Part shown: positions 11,163 through 24,900 of the stretch, one piece after another
Position numbering within the stretch: the first letter of the stretch is position 1
Layout: every line of letters starts with the position of its first letter
Assembly: GCA_947034895.1 (NCBI GenBank)
Contig: OX344765.1
Span: 31,067,001-31,131,000, forward strand
DNA length: 64,000 bases
DNA from: Rhytidiadelphus loreus
Taxonomy: Eukaryota; Streptophyta; Bryopsida; Hypnales; Hylocomiaceae
Reading direction: 5' to 3'
Program-made: the position numbers and the translations under genes
The notes under the pieces: model-generated
Told to the model about the DNA's origin: nothing
Database searches by the model: none
What the model saw: the letters and a program-made list of their open reading frames with translations, nothing else

Positions 11163-13673
11163 TTAAATCCCGTTGCTATCCCAGTCGAGTGCACGGCCGC
11201 GCATGGAGGCTCGATTGAAGCGTGGATTGGCACGAGATGACGTCAGTTCGCTCCGTGAGGTAGCTGGAGATCTCGTAGTCGGTTGGTTTGAGTATACTGG
11301 ATCAGCACAGATAAGAGATTGCTCGTGTGTAACGTCCGGCGAGTTGAAGCGTACAGAAGACTTGGTTTGTGAAGAAGGAGTCGAGAAGACAAATGCTTCA
11401 TTGGGATTTGGTGTGTGTACCACATTCGGCCTGGCAGAGGATGAAGCATGTTTCAAGCCCCGTCCACTACCAGAGGACCGCGTATCCGGATGGAAGTTGC
11501 GGTTGTAGCCACCGCGGCCACCCCTAGCAGTACCCCGTCAATCATTACCACGTCGATTCACATAACCTCCACTGTGTTGCGAATTATCAGGAGGTACGTT
11601 GAGATTCACCGTGCGGGCCCGTTTGTTGCTTGATGGGCTTGGAATGCTAGTATTGGCAATAGAAAAACTCGCAGGTTTAATCAATTTCTCAATCTTGCGG
11701 ACGCCCAAGCCTTCCGGGTGGTCCGCTAGTAGTTTGGCAGTTGGGGTATCGGCATATTCAACAGCAGCGTGAACCATCATATCTCGCAGGTGGCAAAACA
11801 CCACTTGATGCCGCACTGCAACTCTAGCAGCATCAGTGATCCATATCAGGAATGCGCCGAACTTAGCAGACAGAGCCGGGAATGTGTCGTCAGGAAAGAA
11901 CAAACCGAGGTTGTTCACCATCATCCACACTACATGGTCAAACCATAAAACATCACCCTTGCAACCTTTAACCCCATCTCCTTTGCATAGGCACCGAAGG
12001 TATGGCCTTTGTACATTCCACAATGCAGAGGAATGTTTATCGCACCGATCAAAGCCCGTTCTCAAGTCCTGTTTTGTGTGCACCCTGACATCAGTCGTCA
12101 TGCATTTTTTGTGGTCATACATTCCAAGAGGAAATGCATTAGGAATGTCCTGTGCGTCACGTAGATGCCCAGTGTAGTTGAAGGCATTACCTTTCAGTGA
12201 TTCCATCTCCTAGTTGCTCAAATTGCCCCAAGTGCGCTACATGTGGATCGATATGGGAGCCATCAGGTTAATGTTGTTGAGAGCCCAACATTGATGGTTC
12301 CTTGACCCAAGTTGATATTCAACAGATCGTCTGGGAAGTATTGGAGCGATAGGGCCTTTGCCCGATGCCAGAAGCACAGCAATAGCTTTCTCCACCTGGG
12401 ACGACTGAATAGAGGAACAAAGGTCCTCCAGAGCAGCCTTATGCGCTTGGGCAATCTTCATCCCGCTCATTAGTGGGTGAACTGCCGACGAGGGAGAGGC
12501 AGGGGTACTGCATACCATGGAAGTGGTGGTACCCTTCGGAGCTTCCTGTGGGTTAGCACTACGAATAGCCATATCCACATTTTTGGATCGAGCAGTAGCC
12601 AAGTCAAGTTCCTCACTCTCGAACTCCAAGATGTCGGCCAGTTCAGAGTGTGCCACCTTCAGTTCATCAAGTGCCTTGTTTGGATCCTTTAAAGCGATAG
12701 AGAGAATAAGGGTCCATTGGGAGATGTCTAGGACATTAAGTAAGAGAGGCGCCGGCTCACCATCTTCATCACAGTCGGAGAAAGCAGCTTTGTCTGAAGA
12801 GATAATGAAGTCGTGGATGCCCGTTGAGTCCAACATTGCCAATGTAGCTTGCACACCTAGAGCAGGGATGGGTAGCGGTAAACCGTAGCCAAGTTCGATA
12901 AGTTCTGGGGCCCAAGCACCAACTGGTGCTACAACTTTGTCCTGTAGATTTTTCACATCAGCAAGAATTAGGAAGAAAGTGACAGATGCTCACCGCATCT
13001 GAATGGATTGAAGGCAGAGAGAAGACAGTAACTAGACATCCCTTTTCAGGGCACTTTCTGAGTAGTTCAAGCTGACGAAAAAATACCACTGGACCTTCAC
13101 AAAACGATATGCCAATATCCTTCGACAGTGCGTCTTATCAGGACATGCATGCGTGTGCTTCAATCGGCAAAGTAACAATGCCTGAGCCACAGCCTGTAAG
13201 AATCATTCTTAAAGCAAGTATCGACCAATCCGTAAAACCCATTCAACTGTAGCCACTCCGTATCGATCAAGCATATTCACCAGCCCAGATTCATTAAGTC
13301 AAAAAAATTATACCATTGTAACCAGACCATTTGAGCCACATAAATTTGTTAAGGTATATAAAAAGATATACACATAGACAGAAATGACATCCTGGAACGA
13401 TGACGTCCGAGGACCTAGGAATTTTTTAGAAAAGTATCAGAAGCAACTTCCGATGCCCAATTCAAGGGGGAATAATCTCACCTGCACCCATGCATCCCAA
13501 CATACAATCAGTTTGTCAGTATACGTACGCGAGGTGTCTTCAATTAAACCCCAGTTGTTATCCTTTGCGTGAATTGAACAAAACAAAGCATTATGCTGAA
13601 AAAAACCTTTTTTATACATACAACATTCTTGACAAACCAGAACCTGTCCAGTGCTTGTATTATCGTTCGTCAT
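11163..13673 (-). pseudogene. Two-exon element-like gene of unknown family, interrupted by three in-frame stops
   Basis: Exon 1 starts at an ATG in CCACCATG context (13673) and codes for 64 residues to CAG|GTGAGA (exon end 13482). It has a Cys-rich segment (VLVCQECCMY) and ends WDAWVQ. A 540-bp intron ends at CTACAG|GAC, and exon 2 starts at 12941 in matching phase 0. One frame then continues to 11163, broken by TAG (12237-12239), TAG (12210-12212) and TGA (11538-11540). The C-terminal part is Arg/Gly rich (RGTARGGRGG). If the first TAG is a genuine end, a 299-aa protein remains. I do not recognise the family; the layout would suit a transposon structural protein with an RNA-binding tail, which is inference. 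Confidence 0.5.
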
Positions 13674-16246
13674 GGTGGTAAACAAGTGCCGGTCTGCAAT
13701 TGACACACTTTCAAACTCCTTCAACACTCGGCAGTGACTAGCTTCGGAGCGACTAGAGATGCAGCATCCGTAAAAAATCACCCAGCAGGCACAGTAAGGG
13801 CCAGAGCAACTTGAACTGATTAGCTAGCTGTACGATGTTACCCAGAAGTATAAACCCAAGTTTATGCAAGCTCTAACCCAAAGATCAAATTCCTTTAAAG
13901 AAAAAATTGGGAGGGAAGGGGGACCGGATAACCGTTACTGTAGCTGCTTTACACCATGATGGAAAGAACGGTTGAGTCACTAAACCCAACCTGTAAAATG
14001 ATCACAACTGCAGTCGTGGAGGTCCACCATGGTACTGGTCATTGCGGTACGTCACTCATGGAAATGAGTTCAATGTACCAATATAAAGCACATAAAGAGA
14101 GCACCAAAAAAGGTTCAATGCTTGGTGTATTTGGGCTGGACAGGTGGTAAGGGAGGAGGGTGGGTACCTAATCCACAAGGAACCAACTCAAATGTACGAC
14201 CCAGTGTAAGCTGAAATTTTTTTCCGGCCGTTTCCAGAGGCTCGGTTAATTAATTAAAGTCTGAAAGTAAGATCAGATGCAAAGTAGTCAAGATAAAAGT
14301 GATTAATCCATGACCACACAGTTTTTATTGTCAAAAAAGCTGAGACAGTAGTCCAAAATACAATCTAGGCATTCTAGTCGTATTTTTTGGAGAAAGGGAG
14401 AGGGAGAGAGAGAGAGAGATGATGATGAAGACTCAATTGCAAATGGCCACTTTGTTTGTGGAAGCTTTGAAAGGGAAGGACTCTACAAGTAGTTTTAAGT
14501 AGATGTCTAATTTTCTAGATTGAAGGCATCTTTCTAATCTTGTATGGAATTTGTTTTGATTTGATTTGAGTTTGGTTTGATTTGTTCAAATTCCATTCCA
14601 TTGAATAAAAATCTTTTGTGTAATCTCCAAAAGACTTGTAGTTCAACAAAAGATGTGGTCATTCATCTTCAGGGTTTTCCAGTGATAGAAAATGGAAGCT
14701 CATTGAATTCCCAGTATTAAAATCCAATACATCCCAAGCCCTTGATTTGAACCTAAAGGAGTTCCTCAAGTCTGTCATAGGAATCATACAGAATATTATC
14801 CACATGAGCACAAGTTGAACAAAAAAACTGGGCTCCATATTTACCTTGAAAAGCCTTGGAAGTTGGTTTTAAAAATAATCTTAAACCAAAAAAATTAAAA
14901 AAGAACGTAATGAACCACACTTATAAACCACACTCAAAAGTATTTCTAAATCATAACCCTAAGCCAAAAACTAAAACCCCCAAAACAAAACACAATGCTA
15001 AGCTAACCAATCAAACAAAGCTACACAATAGAACTACCCCCTGGTTTTTTAACTCTGCAGACTCTCGGGAAAATCACCCTGGGCCCGGGCGGGTAATTGA
15101 AGTGTGAGGATGATGTAACTGCACTTGACTCTGGTGGGGGCCTGCCATTGCGCATGGGGTCCCAAATAGCCAAGGAGAACTGACCCCCTCGCTTGGCCCT
15201 GCGGGCAAACCCTGGAATTATTTATTTTTTGCACATGAATTTTTTTGCAAATTTTGAATTCATTTTTGCAATCAGAGACCCCAAATTAGCTAGGTGAGGT
15301 CAAGAGTATACCCTAGAACGGCCCAAAATAGGGGGCATTTTTTTTACTTACACCCCCGATAAGGCCGAGTGAGGGGGTCAATCCACCCTAATTGTCCCAA
15401 ACGGCCAGGGAGAACTGACCCCCTCGCTCGGCCCTGCGGGCAAACCCTGGAATTATTTATTTTTCACACATGAATTTTTTTGCAAAATTTTAATTCATTT
15501 TTGTGATCAGAGACCCCAAATTAGTCTATGGAGGTCGAGAGTATACCCTAGAACGGACCAAAATAGGGGGCTTTTTTTTTACATGCACCCCTGGTAAGGA
15601 CGAGCGAGTGGGTCAATCCCCCCTGATCGGAGCGAAGCTAGTATATGAGCATAGAGCGGGAGCGTGGAGCGTAGAGTGTAGAAATTAGAGCTTGAAATAA
15701 GATTTCAAGCCATTTTTTAAAAATTAAATAGCAGATTTATGGAGAATATTTTGAAAACACTTAAAAATAATTTTAGAACCTATAACCATGGAGAATAGGA
15801 TGCCCTAAGACCGTGTAAGAAGAATTTTTGATAAATTTTGCAGTATGTGAGAATTTGATTTGAATATAGTTTACAAGATCTATTTTTATAGTATAAATAC
15901 TTTAATAGTAAAAAAATGCAAAAGGAGGCATTTGGTGGAAAATACAAGATATTTTTAAAAATCCCCTGAAAAAAATTAGGGAACTATATTGACTACAATG
16001 TATTTTTCTAACATCTATGTCAAATGACTTTTTTGAACACAACTTTTTGTGGGTTGCATTTGAACATATTTTCTTGTTTAGGAAATACAGAAAATACTGT
16101 AATATAACATGCATGGTAAAAATGACATCCAAAATGAATCAGTGGCCCTTTTGTCTCACTGCATATATAAAATATAACGGAATACAAGAGAGTCTTTTGG
16201 TAAAGCTCTTGACAATCACGAAGGCAACATCACTATTTACTAAGAA
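13674..16246. other. Non-genic stretch with a ~236-bp tandem duplication
   Basis: No gene can be supported. A GA-rich microsatellite lies near 14398-14425. From about 15162 to 15632 a ~236-bp unit occurs twice in tandem; both copies carry GAACTGACCCCCTCGC and CCTGCGGGCAAACCCTGG. Confidence 0.6.
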
Positions 16247-19200
16247 TTAGGAAGTGTTCCTACACCTTAAGATGCCACTCTCAAGAACACGTTTCAATTC
16301 ATTGAAGCTGAAGCTCGGAGCATGAATGAAGGCATCTACCTCTGCATCTAGATTGCAAATCACAAAGAAAATGAAATACAAATGTTTGCAATTTGCCCAT
16401 TGCCCTCTCTTTCCAAGTGCCTTAGATGACATTTCCTTGAAATTAGGACAAGTACATTCAGGAAACAAACCTATAGTAATGATGTATTCATGACTATTAG
16501 GTGGATCACCTGATTGAAGCAAGATGATGCATCCAAAACCAGGATGTGGTATCATAGTCACTTGACGAATAAACGCCTTCAAAGTGAGAGCGGAGGCACA
16601 ATTGTTCGCTTGTTTTGTTGTTGGAGCGTTGGGATTTCTTCGTATCTTCTTCCCGGATCTTATACTTGGGTGCTCTCCAAGAAATGGTGGAACTTGAAAT
16701 CCTGATACATCACTTGGTATTTCATAATCTCCAAATAATTTCCTTGGAGAAATTGAAACACGCTCTGGAAGTTGAAAGCCTGCTTGCTGGAAGTCCATAA
16801 TCTCTTTTCGTGTAAGATTTGTTCCAAACTTTACTGGCCAGATGTCTGGCACTTCCGGTTTGGAAAGAACCCATTTTCGTTTTGATCCTTTCACACATCG
16901 TTCAATATCATCATTGCAAAAGAAGAATTGCATCCGATCAATCTTGTCCTTCTTGTAATTCTGCATGTTACCTGTATATGTTGGTGCTGCAGTTCCTTGA
17001 TTGCCTTGCACTATCTTTGCAATACACTTCTTTCCTGTGAGTGCTTGTAAGGCAAAGCATGCCTTAGCAGATGTCTTCGGCAGTCGTGCGATATGCCACT
17101 GTGATTCATCGCAGGCTGTTTCTTCAATGCATGTCACTTGGGCAACTCTAGATAGTGTTGATGACTTCTCAGGCATAGCTGACATTGAAAATTCAACCTC
17201 CTCTTCATTTACATTAAATAAAGCTTCCTCCGAAATAGTATCCAACTGAGCTTTAGAAGAAAATGCAGGCGTGCCCCTTTTCTTTGTATGTGGTTGCGAA
17301 AAATTGACTTTGTCAGGGCGGTGCGAATCATATTCAGAACCTGGAGGCAAGTCTGCCATCCTCTTTCGAGATCCAAACACCTCCTCGCCTTCAAAGTGGG
17401 GATCCCTTGTGCAATATTCTCCAGCCCCTAGCACATTTGCCATTGCATCATGAAGGCTTTTGGGATTGCCAATGCGTTGGGCATACCTCTGAGACACCCG
17501 AAGTTGAAGTTCTTCTTTTCCAGGACCAGTCCCCGGATTGGCACCTTTAAGGAACTGATAATATTGTACCATTTGCATGAATGCTCTAACATAGTCATCA
17601 ACTGTAGCTACGTATAAATCATTACCTCAATTTCCTGATTGTTGTAACCATTTGTTATGGACAGTCTCAGCAAGATTGCACGATGGCATTTCCGCAAGTT
17701 CGATATCTGGAAGATCCTATATCAAACACAAGAAGGTACTATAAGATAAATACAAGTATTATTATTTTGTATCATTATACACATTAGCGTCCAAACATCT
17801 ACACTATACAATCACACATTTATATTTTGGTAACCGATATATAATTGAATATTTATTATTACGATATACAGTATCCAATATAGCATGCATCATCAAAGGT
17901 CAATAGAGTAAGCAAAGGGGCTTAGAAATATAAGAATCTTACAATTTGCATGAATCCTCCCCATTGTCTATACCGAAAGTGCCAAAACGCCAACCACAAT
18001 TCGAGTCGTCGAAGCCCTTCCTCTGTTGTTGCTCCCGAAGAGTGCCACCACGAGCGAATGGCATGAAACCCAATCTCAGACTCAGATGATGATGCTGCAT
18101 CTTTATATTGCTTGCATAACTTTCGATGTTGATCTTGAAGGTCGGCCCGAATATCTGCTTTGGTATGCTTCTCCATCGATTGAGTCCAGTGGAAAAGACA
18201 AGTGCGTTCACGATTGAGCATAGGCTTAGACGCATCGCCACCTCCATAGATAATTCTGACCGCATTCTAATTTGCCATTGCACAATCAGCCATGAAGCCT
18301 TTGAAATAAGGGAGGGTAATACCATGTTTGGCCATTACTGCATTCAAATTAGTCCAGAAATTGCATTGGCAATCGCATCCTCAGACTGCATATCGCATAC
18401 AGCAATAGTCATCACACGGCAGAAAGTAGGGTCGTAAACATGACAAGCCATTGTTGTCCAGTTCTTCATTCACTTCACATGATCAAACATAATCCAAGCA
18501 TTTTGGAGGTCACCACCTTCTTGCATGAGCGTTACCAAATCAACACCGCTGCCAGGACCCAACTCAGACATTTTGAATACAAAAACTTTATCTGAATCAG
18601 ATCCTTGATCTGGAAACTTGTTCCCTTGGACAAAAGACCAATTGCTACATCCCCTAAGCTTGGTGATACTGTCCATGACCCCAAACCTTCGGAAATACTT
18701 GAAAGTTGTCACTTCATTTCTAATGCTAGGAGAACTCATGTATTTGCACTTCTCAAGAACCGGAAGGAGCTCGTCCATTCCCAACGTTGAAGGTGGAGCT
18801 CCGTCATGTCGAAGAAGAAATCCTCCCAATAGCTCCTTGCTTGCCTCTAAAACGATTGAAGAATTTGTTGTTGTTGGAGTCCTCTCTACCTGTTCGGAAA
18901 TGAATGACGGAATTTTTTCCTTTGAATCCCGACAATCTCCAATCTTTACTGGGTGATCATGAAGACCGAAGTGAACACAAGCTCGTCTCAAGTCCACGCC
19001 TCCAACCACGTAATATATTTTGGCTGGACATGTTGCAATACAAGTTGGAACTGCGCAACAAATCTTGCATACAATTATTGAACCAGCAGGGGGGGTGGTA
19101 CCAACTTCGAACGGTATGGGAGAACAACCATCCCATTCAGTCTCATTGACAACCGTTGTTCGATGCACACGAGATAGGTAGTTGCATTTTGTATTTTCAC

Positions 19201-20036
19201 AACGCAGATGACCCACACATGAAGCCAATCAAAAAGTCAGGCCGTCCATGTTCTTGATGTTAGTTGTGTGTGTATTGGACCAGACGTGACCATCATAGCA
19301 TTTCTCCATTCCAACCATAAGCTTAGCTTGAGATTGAACATTGTGAGATTGAAGGGGAGGCAACTCAAATATCACGTCACCATTGAAAACTGGTGGAACA
19401 AATTGAACATCATGTACTGGCATTGTATCATAATCAACCTTCTTAAAAGGATTCCTTGACCCTTTGGTGTGACATAGTTTCCATAGATAAGGAATAATAG
19501 ACTGACCTGTACTTGACTTAAGACTGGTGTCTACACTTGTACAAGGCATAGAGGAACTGCTTGGAACTAATGGCTCATGTGATACCTTCCGACTTGACAT
19601 CTTTGTAGGTGGTGGGGAGTCCTCTGAATTATCGCTCTCTATGGTGATGACTGATGACATCAATTCCCGGCTCAATTTTAATCCTTGTTGACAAAGGCGT
19701 GTGCTCAGTGGATGTGCTAGATAGTCTAGTTGCACCTTCTCGAGGGGACGCACCTACAATAGACTCACGTAAACCATATGCTAAATATCGACCTAAATGC
19801 AGACGCCATTCTTTACAAAGACTGTTAGGATAAGGCTCTTGACCGATTGTATGAGTCACTTCACCAGTTGAAGTATCCAATACCTCTTCGTCAATGTGTA
19901 TTGAGTATTCAGATAATCCAAATCGAACACTCAAACGAAAAGCTGAGACTACAGCATACCCCAAATCACCTATTGGAAATGTCATAGGGACAGTCTCTCC
20001 ACGAGACCTCACAAATACTATCAAATTGGATGACAT
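16247..20036 (-). pseudogene. MULE-like transposase gene with WRKY/GCM1-type and SWIM zinc fingers, broken
   Basis: Exon 1 runs from ATG 20036 to an ATT|GTAAGA donor (exon end 17943); exon 2 from an ATATAG acceptor (17715) to 16247, in matching phase. In order one sees an N-terminal domain, a Cys/His cluster (CVGHLRCENTKC, later HFGLHDHP) like WRKY-GCM1 fingers, and a DDE-type core with TIAVCDMQSED and FKGFMADCAMAN, then RTCLFHWTQSMEKHTK. A C-terminal SWIM finger follows (ECTCPNF, then NCKH). Such proteins are MULE transposases or their domesticated relatives in plants. Damage seen: frameshift near 19660, TGA 19229-19231, TGA 18470-18472, frameshift near 18370, TAG 18267-18269 (where relatives have Trp) and TGA 17627-17629. 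It cannot encode a full protein. Confidence 0.8.
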
Positions 20037-21056
20037 GATAACTCTCCGTGCATTCTAAAATTGTCGAAAATTCCCTAATTCAAAGATGAGGCTAATACAG
20101 AGCACAATTGGTAACATTTGAAATGAAAAATGAAAGACGGTAAATGGGGGGAATAGGGACATATATCAGTAAATGACCAGATCACTATATGATTGAATAG
20201 AGTACCCAATTTAAGTTACGACTAGCCGTTAGTGTATTCAAAACACGTAGAGTTCAAATGAATCTTACTAAATCACCTACATTTAAAATCCTATTCAAAA
20301 TGTACAATCTACAAAATAACGAGTCATTAAAAAATGGTTATCAAATTCTGAACCTTCCATGCATATAATATCCACACTTTTGAAGATTATTGATTCTTGG
20401 AAAAAGAATTTGAAAATTACAAAATTCGCTACAATTATATACTGTCCTCTTCGGTAACTGCGATGGACATAATAAAAGGCTGTACAATCACCTTAGGTCA
20501 TCAATATAAAAAATTATTGTAATTCATTTCACCAAAAAATGAATCTTCAAAGTAAAAACAATTATAAGAGCAGAGACCTCTGAAACCGTCACATATATAG
20601 TCTTGGAACTTGAGATTCAATTAAACCCGAATCACCAAAAAGTTAACAATTAAGAAAAAATATAAATGACCTACATATAGATGGATGTATAATATATCCT
20701 TAGTCATAGTTTCTGGAACTCAAAGGTACGCAATAAATACCTAAACGGTTATTGATGTCTCCAGAAGCATAAATTTCTTTTTATAAAAAAGTAAAGATGT
20801 TCATGAAAATCAAAAATCAAAAAGCATTATGTATTAAAGAAAACTAAGGATATTCTATTAAAGACGTGTACAAAATAAATACTGACAAATGAGCTAACCT
20901 TAATGAAATTAAGGAAGGTACGAATTTCTGCAAGTAGTAAGTAGTTCAAAAACGTTTGGTAAGCGTACTATGGATTCTCAAATCCAACGTTAGATATTGT
21001 CATGAATATCTACTTTCTCATTCAACTTCATAAGTATATATACACTCTCATACAAT
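20037..21056. other. Spacer between divergent genes
   Basis: AT-rich DNA with no coding signal. It separates the 5' end of the MULE relic from the small plus-strand ORF; a TATA-like AAGTATATATAC lies at about 21031. Confidence 0.5.
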
Positions 21057-21464
21057 ATGTTTAGTCTCTTGAAAAGTCATCATTATGTTAGAGTACTTAG
21101 ACTTTACATTGGACTGATGCAAGGAGGTAATCTTGATTCACATTCACTTGAGAGACGGAAACGGAGGAGGAGGTCCAGCTCTCATTACTCCTCAAAAAAG
21201 GCATTAGATCGATCAAGGGAACAAAGGATTCAAAAAGTAAATAGTGTGAGCGAGATTCTTAGTGTTACAAAGAAGCTCATATATACTGGTATTGGAGACA
21301 CAGAGCCTTTGGAATCGCCAATAAGGTTGTGCTCACAGATAGAGCTGGTGTTAGATCCAATTTCTGAAGTTCATGAAGGAGATGCTTCTATGGGCAATTT
21401 CGTTAAAATGGCGGTATTCCATGTGCCATTTAACCATGGAAGTTTGGCGAAGTGCGATTTTTGA
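21057..21464 (+). CDS. Small basic protein, unrecognised
   Basis: An ATG-initiated frame of 135 codons with a very basic cluster (ERRKRRRR followed by a Ser-rich stretch) near residues 32-45, resembling a nuclear localisation signal. The second half is mixed and slightly acidic. A TATA-like stretch lies about 25 bp upstream of the ATG, rather close for a promoter. No family is recognised. It lies between two transposon-derived genes on the other strand and could be an exon of a larger unit or a chance frame. Confidence 0.33.
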   Translation: MFSLLKSHHYVRVLRLYIGLMQGGNLDSHSLERRKRRRRSSSHYSSKKALDRSREQRIQKVNSVSEILSVTKKLIYTGIGDTEPLESPIRLCSQIELVLDPISEVHEGDASMGNFVKMAVFHVPFNHGSLAKCDF

Positions 21465-21909
21465 AACAGAGGGGTGTGGATTTCTTTGTAGGACTTGTAA
21501 GGAAGAAAGTGCCTTGAATTTTATATAGTTGTCCGAGTTTTGCATGATACTTCCTAGTGTGGACACGAGAGATGTCGACCTCTAGAATGGAAGGAAAGCA
21601 AACATCGGATTACATTTTGGTTAGGAGTCATGATGTGCAGAAGTTTTAGAAAATCTTTAGATTTGCATTGTTGAGGATCGTGAGGACCGCAAAGATTGAA
21701 TTTGGAGTAGGGCCTGGAAGAATAAACGAGGCATGTGCGGGAACTTGATTTTTTGGACTTTAATAAAATTGGAGGGTACAAATGTCGATGAACATGCAAA
21801 TGAGCACCATTTCTTGCATCTTCTGCCACTCTACTGACTTCTACAGTGCACGGGAGCATTGTAAGCAACAAATTTTTTTTTACCAAGAGCCCTCCGCCCT
21901 AAAAAAAAA
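21465..21909. other. 3' region between convergent genes
   Basis: Short spacer between the small plus-strand ORF and the 3' end of the DUF7869-like gene. Minus-strand frames here lack coding character. Confidence 0.4.
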
Positions 21910-24900
21910 TCAAGAGCCTCGCTGTTCGTCCTCTGCAATTTGACGTAAATGATCCACTGCAAATTGCACTTGCTGACGGGGGGCAATGAAACTGTTCCCA
22001 TCATTCTTCTTTGGTTTCCACGATGCCATTATACTGTCCGCAGAAATGTAGTCAGCCTTCTCGGCCGTACGATCAACCCTCCATCTGAAATTGGTCTTCG
22101 TGTCCCAGCCTGCGTACAATCGTTGAGGGTCCTTCGATGCTCCGCATGGGGTGTGCCATTGCACCAAAACTTCACGAAAGTGCTCCGCCGTTGGATCAAA
22201 TTGTGGATTTTCAACTGCCCTAGCAAGCCACACAAGCTCTTCACAATCCAATCCGGGCCTCACAAAGAGGTAGAACCCCTCGCGGACATCGGTGACCACG
22301 TTGTATGCTGGTGGTGGCCTCCCCTCCAGAGTGCCAATGTAAGGATCATCCATGTCGACCTCCTCCCGCGTCCTTCCATCTTGCATTAAATCCGTCGTAA
22401 GATCCCCGGGTTGTCGAGTTCGAGGCCAAAATCCATGCCTCAATTCATTGGATTGAGGAAGATCTTCTTCGGCGCCACTGCCCAAGGCATTTCTCACTCC
22501 GGTCCAGTACGTGATCAAGTGTGCAAGTCGGGCCTTGTACTCCAGTGGAGCGTCGTCTTGAGATATGTCCGTCCAATGTTGGATGTATCCATCGAGTCCA
22601 CGCAAAATCTCTGCTTCATTGGTCATTTTCTTTGGAGCTACGCACGGCGGATCACCTTGGGGAAGGATCGGTTTGTGCTCTGCATCTTCCTTCCATAACT
22701 TCAAGCCCGCTTTGGGCAACCACGGGATGTCTGTACATGCCAGTTTGTATTGCATGATTGGCCAGCCCTTGTCATCCATGAAGAATTTGTATTGCCTTCC
22801 GTTGGAGTGGCCCACGAGTTGCTGCTTCTTCATCCCAATAAACGGTTTGACGTAAGCTTTGAAATCAGGCACTTCTTCTACCAAGTGGGGAATGAAAGGA
22901 ACTTGCTCCATTTTCATGTACGACTCCATCAACGACGGCAAAGTAGGATGGTCCTTTTCGCGGAGTTGTTGACTCCACCGACCGAATGACGCATCCATAT
23001 TGTCGTGCGTGTGTCCCACAATCATGAAGGATACCACCACTTCTTTCACAATCCGCCTAGCCACCAAGAGGGACCAAAAACAAAAGACATATCTGTTCTT
23101 GTTTTCCCTCCAAGAGTTGTCCATTTGAATGTGTAACACCGGTGGCAATGGTGTGGATTCGATAGGTGGAAACGGAATCTCTCCCAACGCATCCACACAG
23201 ATATCGCTACCATTCAGCAACGCCCGATACAATTGCATGCTACCGGATCCGCGAAACAATGATCGTGAAGACTTTGCAGGAGGGTCCTCCAAATCTCGCA
23301 ACAACTTCGCCACCGATCCCACTGTGAAGTTGCTATCGCTTTTAAAGACATCCAAATTGTAGTGTGCGTACTTGCCATCCCCGTGTCCGTGTGCAAAAAT
23401 TCCTGACACCTTCACGGGTAACTTCATGAATCCATCTAGTGCCTTTGTTTTCCTCGCCAATGCGGGACATGCTGTTTTTGAATGGTCCATCTTGTCGTGC
23501 ATGATGGATAGCAGTTGCTTCGGTCGTAATCTAGACAACTGCCTACTGCGGTAGTAGGCATGCCGACACGCTTCCTGCAAGAACAAGTGCTTCTCAAAAC
23601 GCCTTTGGATGCGACTATAGTCCTCTGACCCAGGTGCAAAAGATGCCCTCAATTGTTTCAAGTTGTCGCAAATGCTACATCTCGCAAACGAGTCACCTCT
23701 TCCTTTGATGACGTATTCCAGAAAATGTTTTGTACGTATTTTACTAAAGCATGATTGCGACAAAGGGGACAGTCCGAGTTCCTCGTTCGCCTGCAAACAA
23801 AGCCGACCAGACAACCAGTAAAGTAAGTGACTTGTGCCTGAAATATGTTCCCACATTATTCCTTTTCAGAGAAATGGATGGAAAATGTAACACAGGGAGT
23901 TACATATTTCCCAAAATCTCTATGAATTACTTCAGGAGTTCTTTACACTTCGACGGTTCTAGGTCCCTACTTTCAATAGACATGAACGGACCATACATTC
24001 TTCTATCATTTGATCGATAGCAAGTGACCGAGAGTTGTCTTTCATACTCAATGGAAACCCATGTGTGATGCCGAGTGCATGTCCCATTCCTACCTCATTC
24101 ACACTCGCCAAGAACTGCTTCCATTCCGTACCCGCCGGAAGAACTTTTAAGCCCACCCTTTCGCCAGTAGGCAACGTGCGAGACAAATGGGGCATGTGGT
24201 CGGCCGCTGCTTCCAGTAATGAGCGCAAAGTCTCGATGCCCTGAACAGTTGCACTCCTCAATTTCGTCCTCTTCAGGTTGCCATGAGGACCACCTCTGAT
24301 GCCGAAATCTGCCCTAGCCTTGTATCTTTCAAACGTGCGGAGAGGGATGTTGTGAAGAATCCGCCAAGCACGTAGACAAATGTCTATGCCCTCCACGGTG
24401 ACAAGCTTCTTCCCCCTTCTAACTTCTTCATGAAACGCTCTGTGCACGTCCAGATTTTTGCTAGACTTGACTTTAAATGACTGCATGTGCATTTCCGTGC
24501 GAAGCATACGGATCGTCGAAGGACGAAACTTCCGAATGCACTCCATGTCGCAGCATAGTTCAGTGAAAACCTTTGCGATAGATTCATACGACACCATCTG
24601 TGTCCTCCGATCCACCAATGCGGCAGCACGGGTTCTTCTATCGTAGCGGTACTTCCGAACGCCTGTCCTTTTCCGATTTCCCTGTAGCTCTTCATCCATA
24701 GCAACTCGTTTACGAGCATGGTCGTACATACTAACATACCCATTTCGCCCGTGATAAAACACTTGGCGCATAGGCCAACACAGATACATGTCCCCAGCAT
24801 TGGGGTCCCCATTCCGAACTTCCAGTACAACAATGCCCACGTCGTCCTTACCCAATCTGTTCCTCCCATCAATGCAAGCGTTTGGGTCGGCAGTGATGAT

